This document shows, in pieces, positions 34,061 through 46,600 of a DNA stretch of 64,000 nucleotides; the first letter of the stretch is position 1; every line of letters starts with the position of its first letter. The stretch comes from Lepisosteus oculatus (Eukaryota > Chordata > Actinopteri > Semionotiformes > Lepisosteidae), in contig NC_090703.1 of NCBI RefSeq assembly GCF_040954835.1, positions 9,047,001-9,111,000 of the forward strand. Direction: 5' to 3'. Under the pieces are notes generated by a model that was given only the letters and a program-made list of their open reading frames with translations, was not told where the DNA came from and made no database searches. The position numbers and the translations under genes are program-made.

Positions 34061-34370
34061 TCTTGGTTGGTGTAGGCCCCTAGACACTCATGGAAAGCGG
34101 GACCAAACACACGTTTCTTTTCTTATTAAAAAAAAAAATCTTAAGCTGGTTTAAATCAGCAAGCTATGAAGTTGAACCGCTTGCTACCCTCTCTAATTCA
34201 GAGCGTCCATCGTTTTGATCACATCAATTATAAATCCTCTTCCTTTTTCTCGATATTTTGGAAAGAACGAAGTGTGCACGTAAACGTCACGACATCCCCC
34301 CCCACTGCGTCTTTGCGTAATCCATCTGTATAGCGTGAATCTCCGGCGCGACGCCCGCCCCGCCTCCGTT
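34061..34370 (-). promoter_or_regulatory. YLPM1 5' flank and probable promoter
   Basis: Upstream of the YLPM1 ATG lie a CRE-like AACGTCAC at about 34284-34291 and a GC-box stretch at 34351-34367 (ACGCCCGCCCCGCCTCC). No TATA box is obvious, as expected of a housekeeping promoter. The start site cannot be placed. Confidence 0.45.
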
Positions 34371-34774
34371 TTAAATAAACTTTATTGACACACAGGATGG
34401 GATCAGAAACCAGAACCGCTATCGAACCGTCAAGTGTGTGGCGTTTCAGTCATATCCAAACGCAGGGATACTTCAAACACCCAAGTCTTTTGAAAATAAA
34501 CATTAAAATAAAATCTGATAATTAAATTGCATATTCATAAAACGCAACAAATAAGCAAATTGTTAAAGTTTCACTTTCTTCATCCCAAAAGTCGTTACCT
34601 TTTACGTGGGAGTGAACAAATCACTTGACTTGGGAACAGACAGCTGTAACGGACGTGAACAGACGGGATTGTATTCAAATATAACCCTTCCACCGGTGTT
34701 ATTTTAATAATTTAATCCATATCAAATTCTATGTATATGTAAACTGACAATATAAATAACTAAAAACATTTGAT

Positions 34775-34866
34775 AGGTTTATTCCATGCTGAAAAAAAGA
34801 AACAAAACACAACGTTTCGGCCGTGGAGCCTTCTTTGGCCGAAACGTTGTTTTCTTTCTTCTTTTT
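34775..34866. repeat. Short foldback copy of the AGGTTTATTCC family
   Basis: The left arm carries AGGTTTATTCCATGCTG and CAACGTTTCGGCC. A 14-base spacer is followed by the inverted GGCCGAAACGTTG and a T/C-rich arm. It is a diverged and shortened relative of the 59594-59811 element. Confidence 0.65.
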
Positions 34867-35345
34867 TGTTTAAAATTGTTTAATACACAAGTTCTCATTT
34901 AGAAAATTGTGTGCAATTCTGGTCATCACAACACTCACATAAAAGATACTCTTGCCCTGAAGTTAACCCAGATACATTCCCAGGGTCAAAGGAATACCTT
35001 ACACTGACAGGTAAACACAAGTATACCTTTCTTAATCTTGCAGATATGGAGATTAAATAAGTATTCACAATGCTCAAAGGCAATGACAAAGTCAACCCAA
35101 TGGACTCATTCAGAATCTACAGTGAAACATGAACTGGAGGACACAAGTGGAAAGTGCTTTTAAATCTAAGGACTGGAACCCTTTATACAAAGAGTCTGGC
35201 AGCTCGACTCTGGCATGTTGTTGAAGCAGATATGCCTAATTATTTTAATAAAAGGCTGGATGAGAACTTCAGGTCAGTTTGTCAATAGGAATAAACAAAC
35301 AAGATGCACCAAATGGTCCCCTCTCATTTGCAAACTTAGTGTTCC
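34867..35345 (+). mobile_element. 3'-end fragment of a non-LTR retrotransposon
   Basis: It shows, in order, GTGTGCAATTCTGGTCATCA, GAGGACACAAGTGGAAA, ACAAAGAGTCTGGCAG, CATGTTGTTGAAGC, AAGGCTGGATGAGA and AAATGGTCCCCTCTCATTTG. This is the typical tail of a LINE reverse-transcriptase gene that is common in fish. The reading frame is broken. It sits between YLPM1 and FCF1. Confidence 0.65.
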
Positions 35346-36146
35346 TAAATAGTAGTCAAAAGCCACATAAAAAAACATTTTTTAAATAGAGCACACATGA
35401 AACACAGAAAGTGAGGCATCATTACTGTTATAAACAGAAATTGTTTACTTTCAATTTCATTATGGAAAATAACAACTCTAGTTTTTATTAGGCATCTTAT
35501 CATGAAATACTAGTGTTTATTGGTTGTAAAAATACTACTGTAAGCATTAGATATCCAGTGCTCCATTTCAGGCACCAGGTAATGGTAGCATTAGCCGAAT
35601 CTAAAAAAATAGTCAGTACAGCAGCATGTGCACAGACTGCAAAAAAGGGAAAGATAGTATTTTAAAGTTACTAATAAGAAATATTAATTTCAATGAAATT
35701 ATAATGAACAAGATAAACTCATACAGTTGTCAGATTAAATTGTTTAAAGTTCTGTTCCTTGCATGGATGCTACAGCAAAGCTGTGTTATTGGAGGCAAAT
35801 TTTTACACATTCAGCCATTAGATAGGCTTTTAAAGAAAAAAATCAAAGCGAAAAATAAATCTAATCACAAGAGTACCAACAGTTTTTTTCTTTTATTTAA
35901 ATTCATTTATTACGTGCAGTTTTGTATCACAACCAATCATCCAAATGACAGTGAAGTCTTCTACAGTGAGTGATCTTGATTAGCCTCATTGAAGCCTGAC
36001 ATCCAAGAGACTGGGGGAGTTAAGACTGGTATTGAATTAGATACTTGTAGTCCATCGTGTCTCTTGCAACTGGAATGTGCAAAAAAGGCATCTATCCTAC
36101 AGGAAGCATCTGTCTGAGCTGGCCGCATTCTTCCATACACTTACAG
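35346..36146 (-). other. FCF1 3' UTR and spacer
   Basis: AT-rich sequence downstream of the FCF1 stop. TTTATT (AATAAA on the minus strand) occurs at 35892-35897 and 35906-35911 as candidate FCF1 poly(A) signals. A 115-codon plus-strand frame at 35626-35973 is A-rich and unsupported. Confidence 0.5.
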
Positions 36147-39100
36147 CTACAATCGTGGAGCACCATAGTCATCAGGCATTCTTTCAATATTGTACCTACA
36201 TAAAAGAAAAATTCCCATTACTTAAAAAACAACATCATGTAATACTCTCACTGTGAGTTACTACTGCAGATTTTCATTTAAAAGCTTCAAGAGAAAAAGG
36301 CAGTGGGTATTAGTGATTTCTGCTCCAATGCTGTTATAATCGAATGCTTCAGAAGCAGGTGTTCTTAAAATTTAAGACATCCTTTACTGAGAAAGAAGCT
36401 GGATTTAAGATTGTCATAAAGCAACACTAAATGACATAGAAGTAACATGATGTGACAATTCTGAAAATGATCAGATAGCACTTAATATGAGACTTTATCA
36501 AGTTGTTTCCAGAGCACAGCAAGATAAACGTAGTCAAATATTCTGGTGGATATATGCACCCATGGTACATTAATAATTTATTTATATTAAAGGGTTTAAC
36601 TTGAACTGGACTTCAATAAGATGGTAATAACAGGTATAGATGCAAGTGTTGTGATTTTGATATGAAACCTGCTTAAATTCTTAGATTTCAAGTACAATTT
36701 GATGAGAGGTCTGCAGTACTTGATATTTCCAGGACTACTGCATGGAAAATGATATTAAAAGCCATGCTAGTTCCAAACTTTAAACATAAGACATGTGGAA
36801 TGCCTGACTCTCTGATTGGTGAATTAATGACTATGACATATTGTAGTAGTCACAAGCATGTCTACTAAGGACAGAGCATTTGTAGGAGTTTCTATTTTTA
36901 TGCTGAGAGACAACGATTTCTTGAACACATCCAATAAACACCATTACACTCCTAAATTGAAACAAACCAGAATGCTGGGAAAGCTTAAAGAATCAACCCT
37001 ACCAAAACAACTCTCCTGGGACATTCTGTGGAAAAGTGGCAGGTATATTTTGGAGCCTTTTGGCTAAAATGTTTCCAATTTCTAAGAGATTAATTGATTA
37101 AAGTAATTCTTTTATCAGAGATTAACTAAGAGATTAGCTAAGAGATTAACTGGGTGATTAAAGCTTTGTCACAGACAAAGAGTTAACAATCTGCCTAAAA
37201 ATGTGAAGGAAGTTCCTATAGTCAGCAAAACTCTTACCTATGTTTAGAAATATACATGATAGGGACTCCTGGGATTTTTCTGATTCTCCTCTTCAATTCT
37301 CGGTCCACAGTTGCAACAATGTAACACTTATGCTGTGAAAAAAGTTATTTTAAAAATTTAAAAAATGTTAAAAGCTCAGAAAGGGTTAATTATCAAGTGG
37401 AATGTAATCACCATAATTAATTCAACAATCTAGTTTGTCTTAATTGATCTTTCTAAAAAGAAAAGAACCCGGGTTATATAGCAGTGAGCAGGACTGGCCC
37501 ACATTTCACTGTTCTCTTTAGAAACAAACACCAGTTTCCAAAGCTTCTTTCCAGGTGAAGTGAGATGGACAGAATTCTCACAATAAAAAAAGTGCAAGTT
37601 TGTCATTACTAAGATCAGTACACCAAGACACATCATCTTGTTTGCCCTGATCCCCACTTTGCAGCAGTGCCACAGGTAGAAAGCAGAAAGTTGAAAACAA
37701 ACCGTGAAATGGAAAACAAATTTACAAATTGTTCCATTAATATGACTGGACGTTAATACTTCAAGTGAAAGACAGAATTGTGAAACTGTTTCTCATCCCT
37801 ATATTTTGTAAATTAGCACAATCTGACTTCAGCTGAGAGCACACTGATTTTTGTGGAAGACGAAACCTAAACCTTGTTCAGAGATCATTAACAGGGATCA
37901 AGAAGATATAGTCCTGGCTTACCTGTGTGACCCTCTGAACCAAACAGTCATCAGCATACGTTCCTTTGTGTGTACAGGGTAACCTCTCAAACCGAGGATC
38001 TTTGGCAATCCTGCAGTGAAATATGTCTAATTTTAGCCTTCATCCAAACCCTGGTCTCATTAACCATGAGGGAATATCATCTTAACCGTGGCATCCACAG
38101 TGTGGTCTTCACCATAACAATACATCATAATCGGTCTTCACCACAGCATTAAACACACAGTAAAAGTACTGGGAACAAGACTCAAATCTTGCACATTTAT
38201 TATTACGGGATTAGTTACATTTTATAACACGATATATAATGTATTATATATATATGATAATAAAAGTAACTACTCAAAGCGCTTTTTGCAAGGAAAAAAA
38301 ATAGATAAAGACAGAAGATAAAATTAGCACACGTAAATAAACACAAGCGATAAGAAATAACAGAAGGTACGAGGAGCAGACACAGACAGCGATTAAATAA
38401 AAGCCTTCCTGAAGAAAGTTTTGAGTCTAGATTTGAATGCACTCATAAGTGCATCTCCGATATTCTTGGGGATATTCCAGTGCTTTGGGAAATAACATTA
38501 GACGTCCCCGTCACCCACAGAGCAGAAACAAGCTTAATTGACAAGCAGGAGACCAGAATCAGACAAATGAATTTTGCAAGGTGGGGAGTAGGAAGATAAC
38601 GGGGCGGAGTGGAGGATCTGTGTCTGTGGCTGGAAGGTTGCCGGTTCAAATCCTGCGGCCGACAGAGGAATCCTACTCCGTTGGGTCCCTGAGCAAGGCC
38701 CTTAACCCCAGCTGCTCCAGGGGTGCTGTACAATGGCTGACGCTGTGCTCTGACCCCCAGCTTCTCTCCCTGTTTGTGTGTCTGTGTGTCTCATGGAGAG
38801 CAAGCTGGGGTATGCAAAAAGACGAATTCCTAATGCAAGAAATTGTATATGGCCAATAAAGTGATCTTATCTTGATAAGTCAGACAGGTACTAAAGTGCC
38901 AAGCCATGTAGAAACTAATAGGAGAGCAAGAGGATTTTGAAATCAACATGAAACCTCATAGGAAGCCAGTTACAGAGCATTCATGCAGTGAATAGTTTTG
39001 CAACTTTGTAAGAAAGTGAGTAAGAAAACTGTGTTTTAATTACTTCTTTCAAACCAATGATTATCTGAACCATCCATGACATTCAGTCTTCAATAAACAT

Positions 39101-41602
39101 CCACACAAGCATGTATGTTGCAGCATTATGAAATGTTAAACAAAAGCATAGAATCATAGTATATCGGTCAAGAAGACTTGAACTGGAGAATAAGCAACAA
39201 GAAGAAACAGCTAAAACCATGAAGCAGGCACAGGCTGCTGTCCAACTTTCCAAGAGTAAACCATTTTTTTCCCCAAGAACATTTAGTAATTTTACTGAAA
39301 ACAGTACCTGAGAGCAACTCTGTACTTCTGTCCCAGTTTTTCAATCTCTGCTATCACACAATCAGTGACACAGGGAATGCCTACACCCAAAAAAAACAGT
39401 ATTAACACAACTGGCCTATAACAGAAAGAGTCATGTATATTAAAAAGATGGCATTAACAGGAATATACAGTTTTTGCTTCGATATCCGACTGAACGCAAT
39501 AAGGCTCTCTAAATGAGATACTTACATTTAGCATACAAACAGTCCATCATCGATTGCACAATGTCAAGTTTAGCTTTAATGGAGAAGTTAATGAAATTAG
39601 TGTCCACCAGGATGTGGTAAGGAGGACCCAGCTGCGTGTTGTATTGAAAGAAAAGGCAGGAGGGATACTTGGTACTGTAGAAATATGGACAAAGAAAATA
39701 ATATAAGTTAGCAAAGCTGCTTTGTGTGCTGAACCATACAGTGATAGGTCGATTGAATGCATTAACAATCCAGAGCTCTGTGATGCAGAGGGTAACAGTT
39801 AAGTAAAGTGTCTAGGCTAAAAACAGTTTATTAAACAAAATTATTTTTATAATTATTTAAATCCATCCATACATTTTCTAACCACTTCTTCCAAATCTGG
39901 GTTGTGGGGCGGCTGCAGTCTATTCTGGCAAGCAACGGGCACAGGCAGGATACACCCTGGATGGGATGCCAGTCCATCACGGGCTCACACAGACACAAAC
40001 ACGCACATGGCAGGGACAGTTCTCCCAGAAGCCATTTAATCTGCTTGTATTCGGACTGTGGGAGGAAACCTGAGCAACATTTAAGTATGAAATAGAGTAC
40101 ATCTTTTTAAAATAAATACATGTGATTTTTTGAAGCACTTTGTAATGATCAGTGATATCTTCCTATAGACTGCACAGTTTGACTTGAACCTGTTTCATTA
40201 AGGAGAAACATAAATGCATTTACTTTCCACTGATTTGATTTAGTTAGTAAACTATGGGAACCCCTGATCATAGCACGAATGTAAATCAGAGGCATTAAAA
40301 ACTAATACTCATTTTCCTTCCCGCATTTTTTATATTTTTCATTTTTAGCAAACATTCTTGACTTCTGTCAACACATGCTTGACTTCGGTGTTTTCTGACT
40401 GTGATTTAAATCACAATAAAATCTAATCTCCATCTGATTTTAGAATTTTACTTACACTTCTCTTTCCTTTATTGCAGATGGGTCTTCTTTCTTTTTCTGT
40501 TGTGTTTTAGCTCGGTCTTCCGGTTTTCTTTAAAAGAATGTATTCAGAGATTTCTCAATATCGGTCTTTAAATTCAAGTACAAAGTGACCCTGAAACCTG
40601 GAAATGTATTTACAGATACTTGCTGAGAAAAAAACACTTTTTGTATGGGTGAGAATGTTTTAATTATGGAGTGTTGTTTGGACCCAAAATAACATTCAGT
40701 ATATCAGTGGACCTATTAAGACTTACTGCCAGGTAAGTCTTTTGTGGAAATAATGCAAAGTACTACTTCTTTCATAATTGGAATTAATATTTTGAACAGA
40801 ATGACACATAGCAGTTACAACAGTATATTAAACTGCCGTATTTCTTTCCTCTCGATGAAACTGACCTCGTCTACATCTTCAGCTTACACTTTATGTGACT
40901 GAATTTCCAGTATTTATAAATTCACTGTAATATGAATAATTGACCTAAAATAGACTATAAATATTCCACCACAAACTTACAGCCTTTGATCCTTCAAGCT
41001 TATCATCCTTTTCATCACCGCATATTTCTTTGCTTTCTTCTGTTTCCCCTACAAATCGATAAAAATAATGTTTTTTTCCCAACACAAAAATAGATACCGT
41101 AAAGAAAATTAATCTTTATCCTAAGTTTTCAGCGAAATGCCCCATTTCTCTATAACTTCCTAAAAAACGTGATTTTCCTAAGAGTACAGTTTAGCAATAA
41201 CTTTAACACAACATCGAAATCACCAGGTAATAAGATCAAGAAGCTCAATATAAACGAAACGTTTAAAATTCCACTTTTAGTAAATTATTATAAAACATTT
41301 ATAACGAGTATACAATGGAGTATAATAAACTATGAGAATTCTGCAACAATGCATTTAAACGTTTTTTCAATAATTATAATAAGTATAGCCTATAATTCTA
41401 TTATATTACATGATTTCGTTAACACAAAAAGACTAAACTTGATTTGTACTTTTGTAGTAAGTCGAGTTATTTTTACAACTTAAAAATGAGGATTTAACAC
41501 ATATAGGCAACTTTGACCTTTAATTCAAGACAAGAAACACATGAATTACAACTTAAGTCCTGTGTTTCCTATTTACACAGCAAACTGTAAATAACTTACC
41601 AT
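36147..41602 (-). CDS. FCF1: FCF1 (UTP24), 18S rRNA-processing PIN nuclease
   Basis: Nucleolar small-subunit processome endonuclease that cuts pre-rRNA at the early 18S sites. Exons in coding order: 41600-41602, 40981-41048, 40456-40527, 39526-39674, 39308-39380, 37923-38010, 37238-37332, 36147-36195. They sum to 597 nt, or 198 residues, exactly the human length, with all phases consistent. Exon 1 contributes only the initiator ATG, directly followed by GTAAGT. The N-terminus is the basic [15 protein letters not shown]. The PIN domain shows D72 in [11 protein letters not shown] and D142 in [10 protein letters not shown], the acidic pair known to be catalytic in human and yeast. It continues with [19 protein letters not shown] and ends [10 protein letters not shown]. 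The gene looks intact and shares its 5' flank with AREL1. Confidence 0.96.
37085..37160. repeat. Short imperfect tandem repeat (AGAGATTAACTAAG)
   Basis: Three to four copies of about 14 bases around AGAGATTAACTAAG or AGAGATTAGCTAAG lie in an FCF1 intron, followed by a GATTAAAG end. No function is implied. Confidence 0.55.
38200..38960. repeat. Older dispersed repeat split by a SINE
   Basis: The left piece (about 38200-38576) includes AAGCCTTCCTGAAGAAAG, TTTTGAGTCTAGATTTGAA and ATATTCCAGTGCTTTGG. The right piece after 38876 includes AAGCCATGTAGAAACTAATA and CATAGGAAGCCAGTTACAGA. Together they resemble one fish repeat that commonly reads in this order, interrupted at 38577-38876. It lies in an FCF1 intron. 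Confidence 0.4.
38577..38876 (+). mobile_element. tRNA-derived SINE
   Basis: An RNA polymerase III B box, GGTTCAAATCC, lies at 38643-38653. It is followed by a SINE body with GAGCAAGGCCCTTAACCC and CTGCTCCAG, then a tail GGCCAATAAAGTGATCTTAT. This arrangement is typical of fish tRNA-derived SINEs. Clear flanking duplications were not found. It appears inserted into an older repeat. Confidence 0.75.
39855..40075 (+). repeat. Dispersed fish repeat, most complete copy
   Basis: It runs from ATCCATCCATACATTTTCTA through GCAACGGGCACAGGCAGG, GATGCCAGTCCATCACGG and ACACAGACACAAACACG to GGACTGTGGGAGGAAACC. The order is diagnostic of a widespread fish repeat family also seen at 7989-8100 and 29745-29903. 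It lies in an FCF1 intron. Confidence 0.7.
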
Positions 41603-41745
41603 GATTAAAAACAATTTATTTCCTCCCTCCTCTAACCTCGTGTTTCTTCGTTTCTGGGAACGTCACCAGTAATCGCCCCAGTCTGTACGTCATTTTTCTG
41701 CGCCTTGTTTCCTACGTGCGTTGCGTCTCTTCCGGAGGTGCTTAG
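41603..41745. promoter_or_regulatory. FCF1-AREL1 bidirectional promoter
   Basis: Only 143 bases separate the FCF1 ATG from a good plus-strand donor (CTTAG then GTAAAT at 41746) that probably ends AREL1 noncoding exon 1. The interval holds two CRE/ATF-type ACGTCA cores (41660-41665, 41687-41692), several CpGs and an ETS-type CTTCCGG at 41729-41735, with no TATA box. Such elements are typical of divergent housekeeping promoters. Start sites are inferred. Confidence 0.6.
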
Positions 41746-43440
41746 GTAAATACTCTCAAGGTAGGGAAGAAGTGTGTAGTTGACTTGGGGGGGATTGTGG
41801 ATATTATGAAAATCTATTGCATTGTCTGTGACATCATGTTAGTGGTTCTTTTTTACCTTAATTGATACCAGATTTATAGAGGTCAGTGACATTAGCTTTA
41901 TTTATAATGCTGGCAGGATACTAACAGCAAGCTAGGGATAAGTACTGTGCGTCTTGCTACGGGTTTCTTGATATTGTAGGTGGGTGCATCGCTATATATA
42001 ATATATATATATACATTTTTTCAGATGTTTAATTTGTTTTTGTATCGTATTAGCGTGTTTTTTAAAATGACAAATTAGGATGTTTGTCTCCAGGTCACCG
42101 TGACTCCTTTCACTGGCAGTAATGTATTCAGTCATTCAAGATCTGTATCAAAATAATAAGTTAAACCTTTGATACATTAGTTTTTTTTTTAATGGATCGA
42201 AATCTGAGAAAATTACTCTGGGACTTGCTTATTTTTCTTTTGTAGTCCAGCAGTGTAGTCTGTTGTGCATGCGTTGTCTCAAAGTTTCATTTTTTTCCAT
42301 AGTTTTACAATAATGTTAGATTGTCCCTTTCGACGTTCTCGAGAGAACATTGAATACCAAATAAAAGCACGTTGTTAGGCAATAGATTTCTCTTTATGTT
42401 TCTTGGGATTTAGCATATTGACCACCGTTAGGGACATACCACCGGAATTTAAGAACTCCTTACGACCTTTGGTAATGTTTAGTATGTTGAAGACACCAGT
42501 CTTCGGTATCTCTTCTTACAAATAAATCTGTTACTGTTGCTAGCCAAACATTTTCAGCTCCACTAAAACAATACTTTGGAATCCTTTAAAGTTAAAGGCA
42601 CAAATTTGTATAAAAAGCAGGGGATATTTTTTTTCATGTTTCCCTTATAATAGGTAAATATCTGTTATATGATATAACAGATATGATAAGTCAGACTGTT
42701 CTTATGATGTTTTAGTTGGAAATTAGCTTGAGCTATTCAATTCTGAATCAGATCAGGAAGATTTCATTTATAAGAGTTCAGCTTTTGATTACTCTTTCGT
42801 GCTCATTAAAAATTGTAATTAGAAACTTTTTTTCTGCTAAATTAATTTGGATGGATAACACTAGCTTTGTATCTCTTTAAAATCAGGAAGAATGTAGTGT
42901 GCAATGTTGAGTGTTGCATGGATTTTCAGGTAGCTTGGATCACTGATCTTTGTATTAGCCTTTACTAATTAAGTGTTGTTTTTGATCAAAAAGGCTTTCT
43001 TCTTCGAGATCCATTTCAGATGTTCAGGCAGTTTTTTAAATACCTGCTTGGAGTATGGGGAAGCAAATTTGTTTGTCTTTTCTGAAATTGATACCATATG
43101 TATAATTTATTTTTTCCCTTTTAGGCCTATTTTTTTCAATACTGTCAGGGTTACACATTCATTTTTCATTAAACCAGATTACATATCGTCTCCAATCACC
43201 CAGCACTCTTCTCTTGCAATGTCTATTAATATTGATGCTCACACTGTGATATCAATGCAACATTGGCTGTATCTCCATGTCTAATGGTTAACATACTAGA
43301 TTCCACAGAAGCAGATGGGTATTTTTCTTAAGAATTTATTTACCATTACATCAGATCATCAAGGTGTACAGTATATAAAAAAAATGTCTTCAAGTTTAGG
43401 GATATCTGTGTATATTATCTATGTTTCAATTTTGTTTCAG
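41746..43440 (+). other. AREL1 5' intron
   Basis: A likely intron between noncoding exon 1 and the first coding exon, ending in a T-rich tract and TTTGTTTCAG. It contains an AT microsatellite at about 41994-42013 and a 13-bp-arm palindrome at 42658-42684. The open frame at 42973-43284 has no recognisable domain. Confidence 0.55.
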
Positions 43441-43466
43441 GTTTCCAGAAGAAGGAAACTGACGGA

Positions 43467-43658
43467 GTGCTTGAATTAATCTGTGATTTCGTGAGTGACC
43501 TTGACCGTTGTGGCGGTAGATTGCCGTGGCAATCCTGTGCAAAGGGGCTGCATTTTTCTGTTCCTCTAAACGCTCTTTTCTATGAAAATCGGCTTCCCAG
43601 TGTTAAATCTGGCTCCTTAACAAACAAAAAAGCCAAGTCCGAGTTAAAGATGGTCTGA
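43467..43658 (+). CDS. 63-codon upstream ORF in the AREL1 leader
   Basis: This ORF lies wholly in the exon that starts at 43441. Its TGA (43656-43658) shares its last A with the AREL1 ATG (43658-43660), giving TGATG. A second in-frame ATG at 43650 makes a two-codon ORF with the same stop. Stop-start overlap can allow reinitiation, so this is more likely a translational control element than a functional peptide. The peptide matches nothing I recognise. Confidence 0.4.
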   Translation: MLELICDFVSDLDRCGGRLPWQSCAKGLHFSVPLNALFYENRLPSVKSGSLTNKKAKSELKMV

Positions 43659-46600
43659 TGGACCGACGCTTCTTGCTGACTTTTGCCTTTTGTTCGATTC
43701 TGTGGGTTCTTTTCTGGGAAATCAGGTGGAAGAAAGCAAAAGAAAATCAGATTGAAGAATGGCTCCATGGCAACAGCCTTTCCGAATACAAAGACATATT
43801 TGAAGGTTAGTTGAAAAGATTTGATTTAATCAGCATCTCCATTGTAGTGTAAACCTCCATTACAATTGCTGTAGTTCACTGAAACATTTCTGAGTGCTTT
43901 TGTAGTCAGGAATGCATTTACTGTTTGTGCAGAGTAAAGGAAGATTAGACATTATTGAACAGTTTTAATTTCTCTTTACGAGTACAGATATCGAGGAGCA
44001 AATCTGAAGCAAGTGTAGGAATTTAAACCAGCCCAAAATTCAGTTTCACAGCATCCATTGAACCTTTTGACTGCTTCACACATTCTCAGTATTAGCGTTC
44101 TATTTGTATTTGGGGCTGTGTGGACGTAATTTTTTGCTTATTGTTGTGTGTTGGTGTCCAGTATAACGACTGAATGACCTGAGAGAGTTACTGTGTGTCT
44201 TGGTGTAGATGTGCAGTCCCTTGAAGAGCTGACCTTAAGTTTGCTGTCTCGACTGGAGGAAGTTCTGCAGGAGACACAGTACTGGAAGGAAATTGAGGAG
44301 TCTCGGAACCAGCTGCTCCGTGACTTTGCCTTTCAGGAGTGGCTGTGCTCTCAAGGTCTAGAGCACTACTACCACACGTGAGCCTGTTTATTTTTATAGA
44401 CACTGAAACTGACAACAGCAAGGAGAAGTAAACTTATGTGGAATCTGATACCATGTGTTATTCTATCTGCTGCAGCACGGTGCTACAGTTGCTATAGTAA
44501 TTTTAGCTCTTATCACTTAACAATGATTGACATAGTCAGCATTATATTAGAGTGCTTGTTTGGTTTTGTTAAATGATAGTATTTGAAATGACATTCAAAG
44601 GTCACATAATGTAAATAAAGAAAACAAATTCATGTTAATATAGCTTGAACTGACCATGACTCGGACTCCCCAGCTAGCAGTAAGGTTGGGGTTAGTCACC
44701 CAGGGCTCATGCATCTATTTAGCAAATAGCGGCTTCTGTGCCCTCATGGCTGCCAGGAGGATTGCAGTGATGTCAGGGAGACTGCCGGTCCTTCAGTCGG
44801 CATCAGCTCTCCTGTAGGGCACCGTGGAACTTGACACTTGTCTTGATAAGTAACTGGCCCAGAAGCCATTGCTTGTTCTCTCCGCATGGTACAGGAACTG
44901 TTGCTGTGTGTTGAGATGTTAAACAATCAGTTGGCAGTTCCAGATTGAGTGGATGTTAAGTAACAGATCCGAACAAAGTAATGGTATAAACTGTAGGTCT
45001 AAAGCATGAATACACTCTAATGTGTCAAGAGATTTTTTTGTTCTGTGTGAGACAGAGAAGTCAAAGTTGTCTGCCTTGCTCACTCCACATGCCATTGTGT
45101 AAATTAGTAGAGCCTCATTGATTTTGTTTGATTTTTGGTTGCTTGAAACAAACTGTATCAGAAGGCCTAGTTAGCATGCTATGGATGATTCACAAAATCT
45201 AAATATATCAATATGCACAATTGACAACGGGGCCTAATAACAATAGTAACAGATGTTAATATGATGTTTATTGAAAGCTGTAATTCTCCCTCTTCCACAG
45301 GAGGGCAGTATTGATGTGTTTATGGTGTTTTTAAGAAATTTGACATTCTCAGTTTGAACTAAATGAAATTCAGAGCCAGAAGCATTACACTTTCGTAGTG
45401 CTTTCCGTTTAATTGCCTTGACTTCATTAAAACCAGCCTTTCATCAAACATTCTTTCACTTTTATTGAAAGGTAAGCACTCAAACTAGCTGTACTGCTTT
45501 TGTAATCTATTGTGCTGTACCTGGAGACTTATTTATTAAGAGCCAACAATGTGTAAGAAACACTGGTGGTTCTTATTATGTTTGATTTGAACTTTAGACC
45601 AATATTCCTTCTTGTGCTGGCTGGCCAAATTCAAGAAACTGACCTGAGAAGACAAGTAGAATATTTGCACATCTTAACTGTAAATCAAGGAGAGGTTCCT
45701 CTTTGATGATAGTTTGATAGTTGAATGGGAACCATGTTTCTTTCCATAAAGAAAAACTTCTTGCTATAAGTTTACATTAGCTGTTAATGCATCCATATTT
45801 AATATTCAAACCTACCCTGTTGCCGAACAGGAAGTGACAGTCAGAGGCTTAGGAGGAAGTAGGTTTTTTTTCTTTTTGGTATCTTAATACTTTTCAGAAA
45901 GCTCTCTGAAAAGCAAGTGTACTACAGTGTGTGACCTGTGAAATGGATTGAATGCTATGAAGCTTACTTGTGTTTCGAAATGTTTGGTTCCTTTTTTCGT
46001 GTTGAAGATTAAAGTCCTTGGGCTGCTCGAGCTTGGATGACTTAGCTGAGTTTGACAGTCAGCTGCAGCTCTCACTCGCTGCCTGGGGATACTATTACGA
46101 AGATTACATCAAGCTGTCCACAGGTGTGAAGGTCCTCCAGAACTCTCGGGGGCGCCGGGACCAGGACTACGAGACAAGGCTGGTGCACAGCCTGGCTGAA
46201 CGCAGGTTGAATGAGAAGTGGTCTATAGGTGGGTTTCCAGGAGTAAAAGATACAGAGTCTTTCCACTGCATTATTTGCTTATTTGCAGCATATTCCTTAA
46301 TGACCTAAAGGCAAGCAAGGTGAAAAGAGTTTACTGTTTTCAACAGCAGTGATGCTGTAAGATAAATAGAAGAGTTGGTACGGTATCTTATACAGTGAAA
46401 AGATATCTTACCAAACTTCATTAGCTTCATCCTACAATTAGAGGTTTTTACAATATAGTGTAAGTCTTGTATTCTGCCTATGATTGTACAATAAGACAAC
46501 CTCTTTAAGCCGAGTCCAAGAGCTTTCATCCATGGTATAGTGCTATTTACTGGAAAAGCTTGATTTCATTACATAGAGTGCTTTTTGTAGTGCAGCACCA

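Noticed and set aside
34061..34087. YLPM1 start nine codons earlier at 34087
   Set aside because: That codon is GTG, not ATG; MYPSWGKYGG at 34060 matches the family start.
35626..35973. 115-codon plus-strand ORF downstream of FCF1
   Set aside because: A-rich, low-complexity, lysine/isoleucine-rich composition typical of chance frames in AT-rich DNA.
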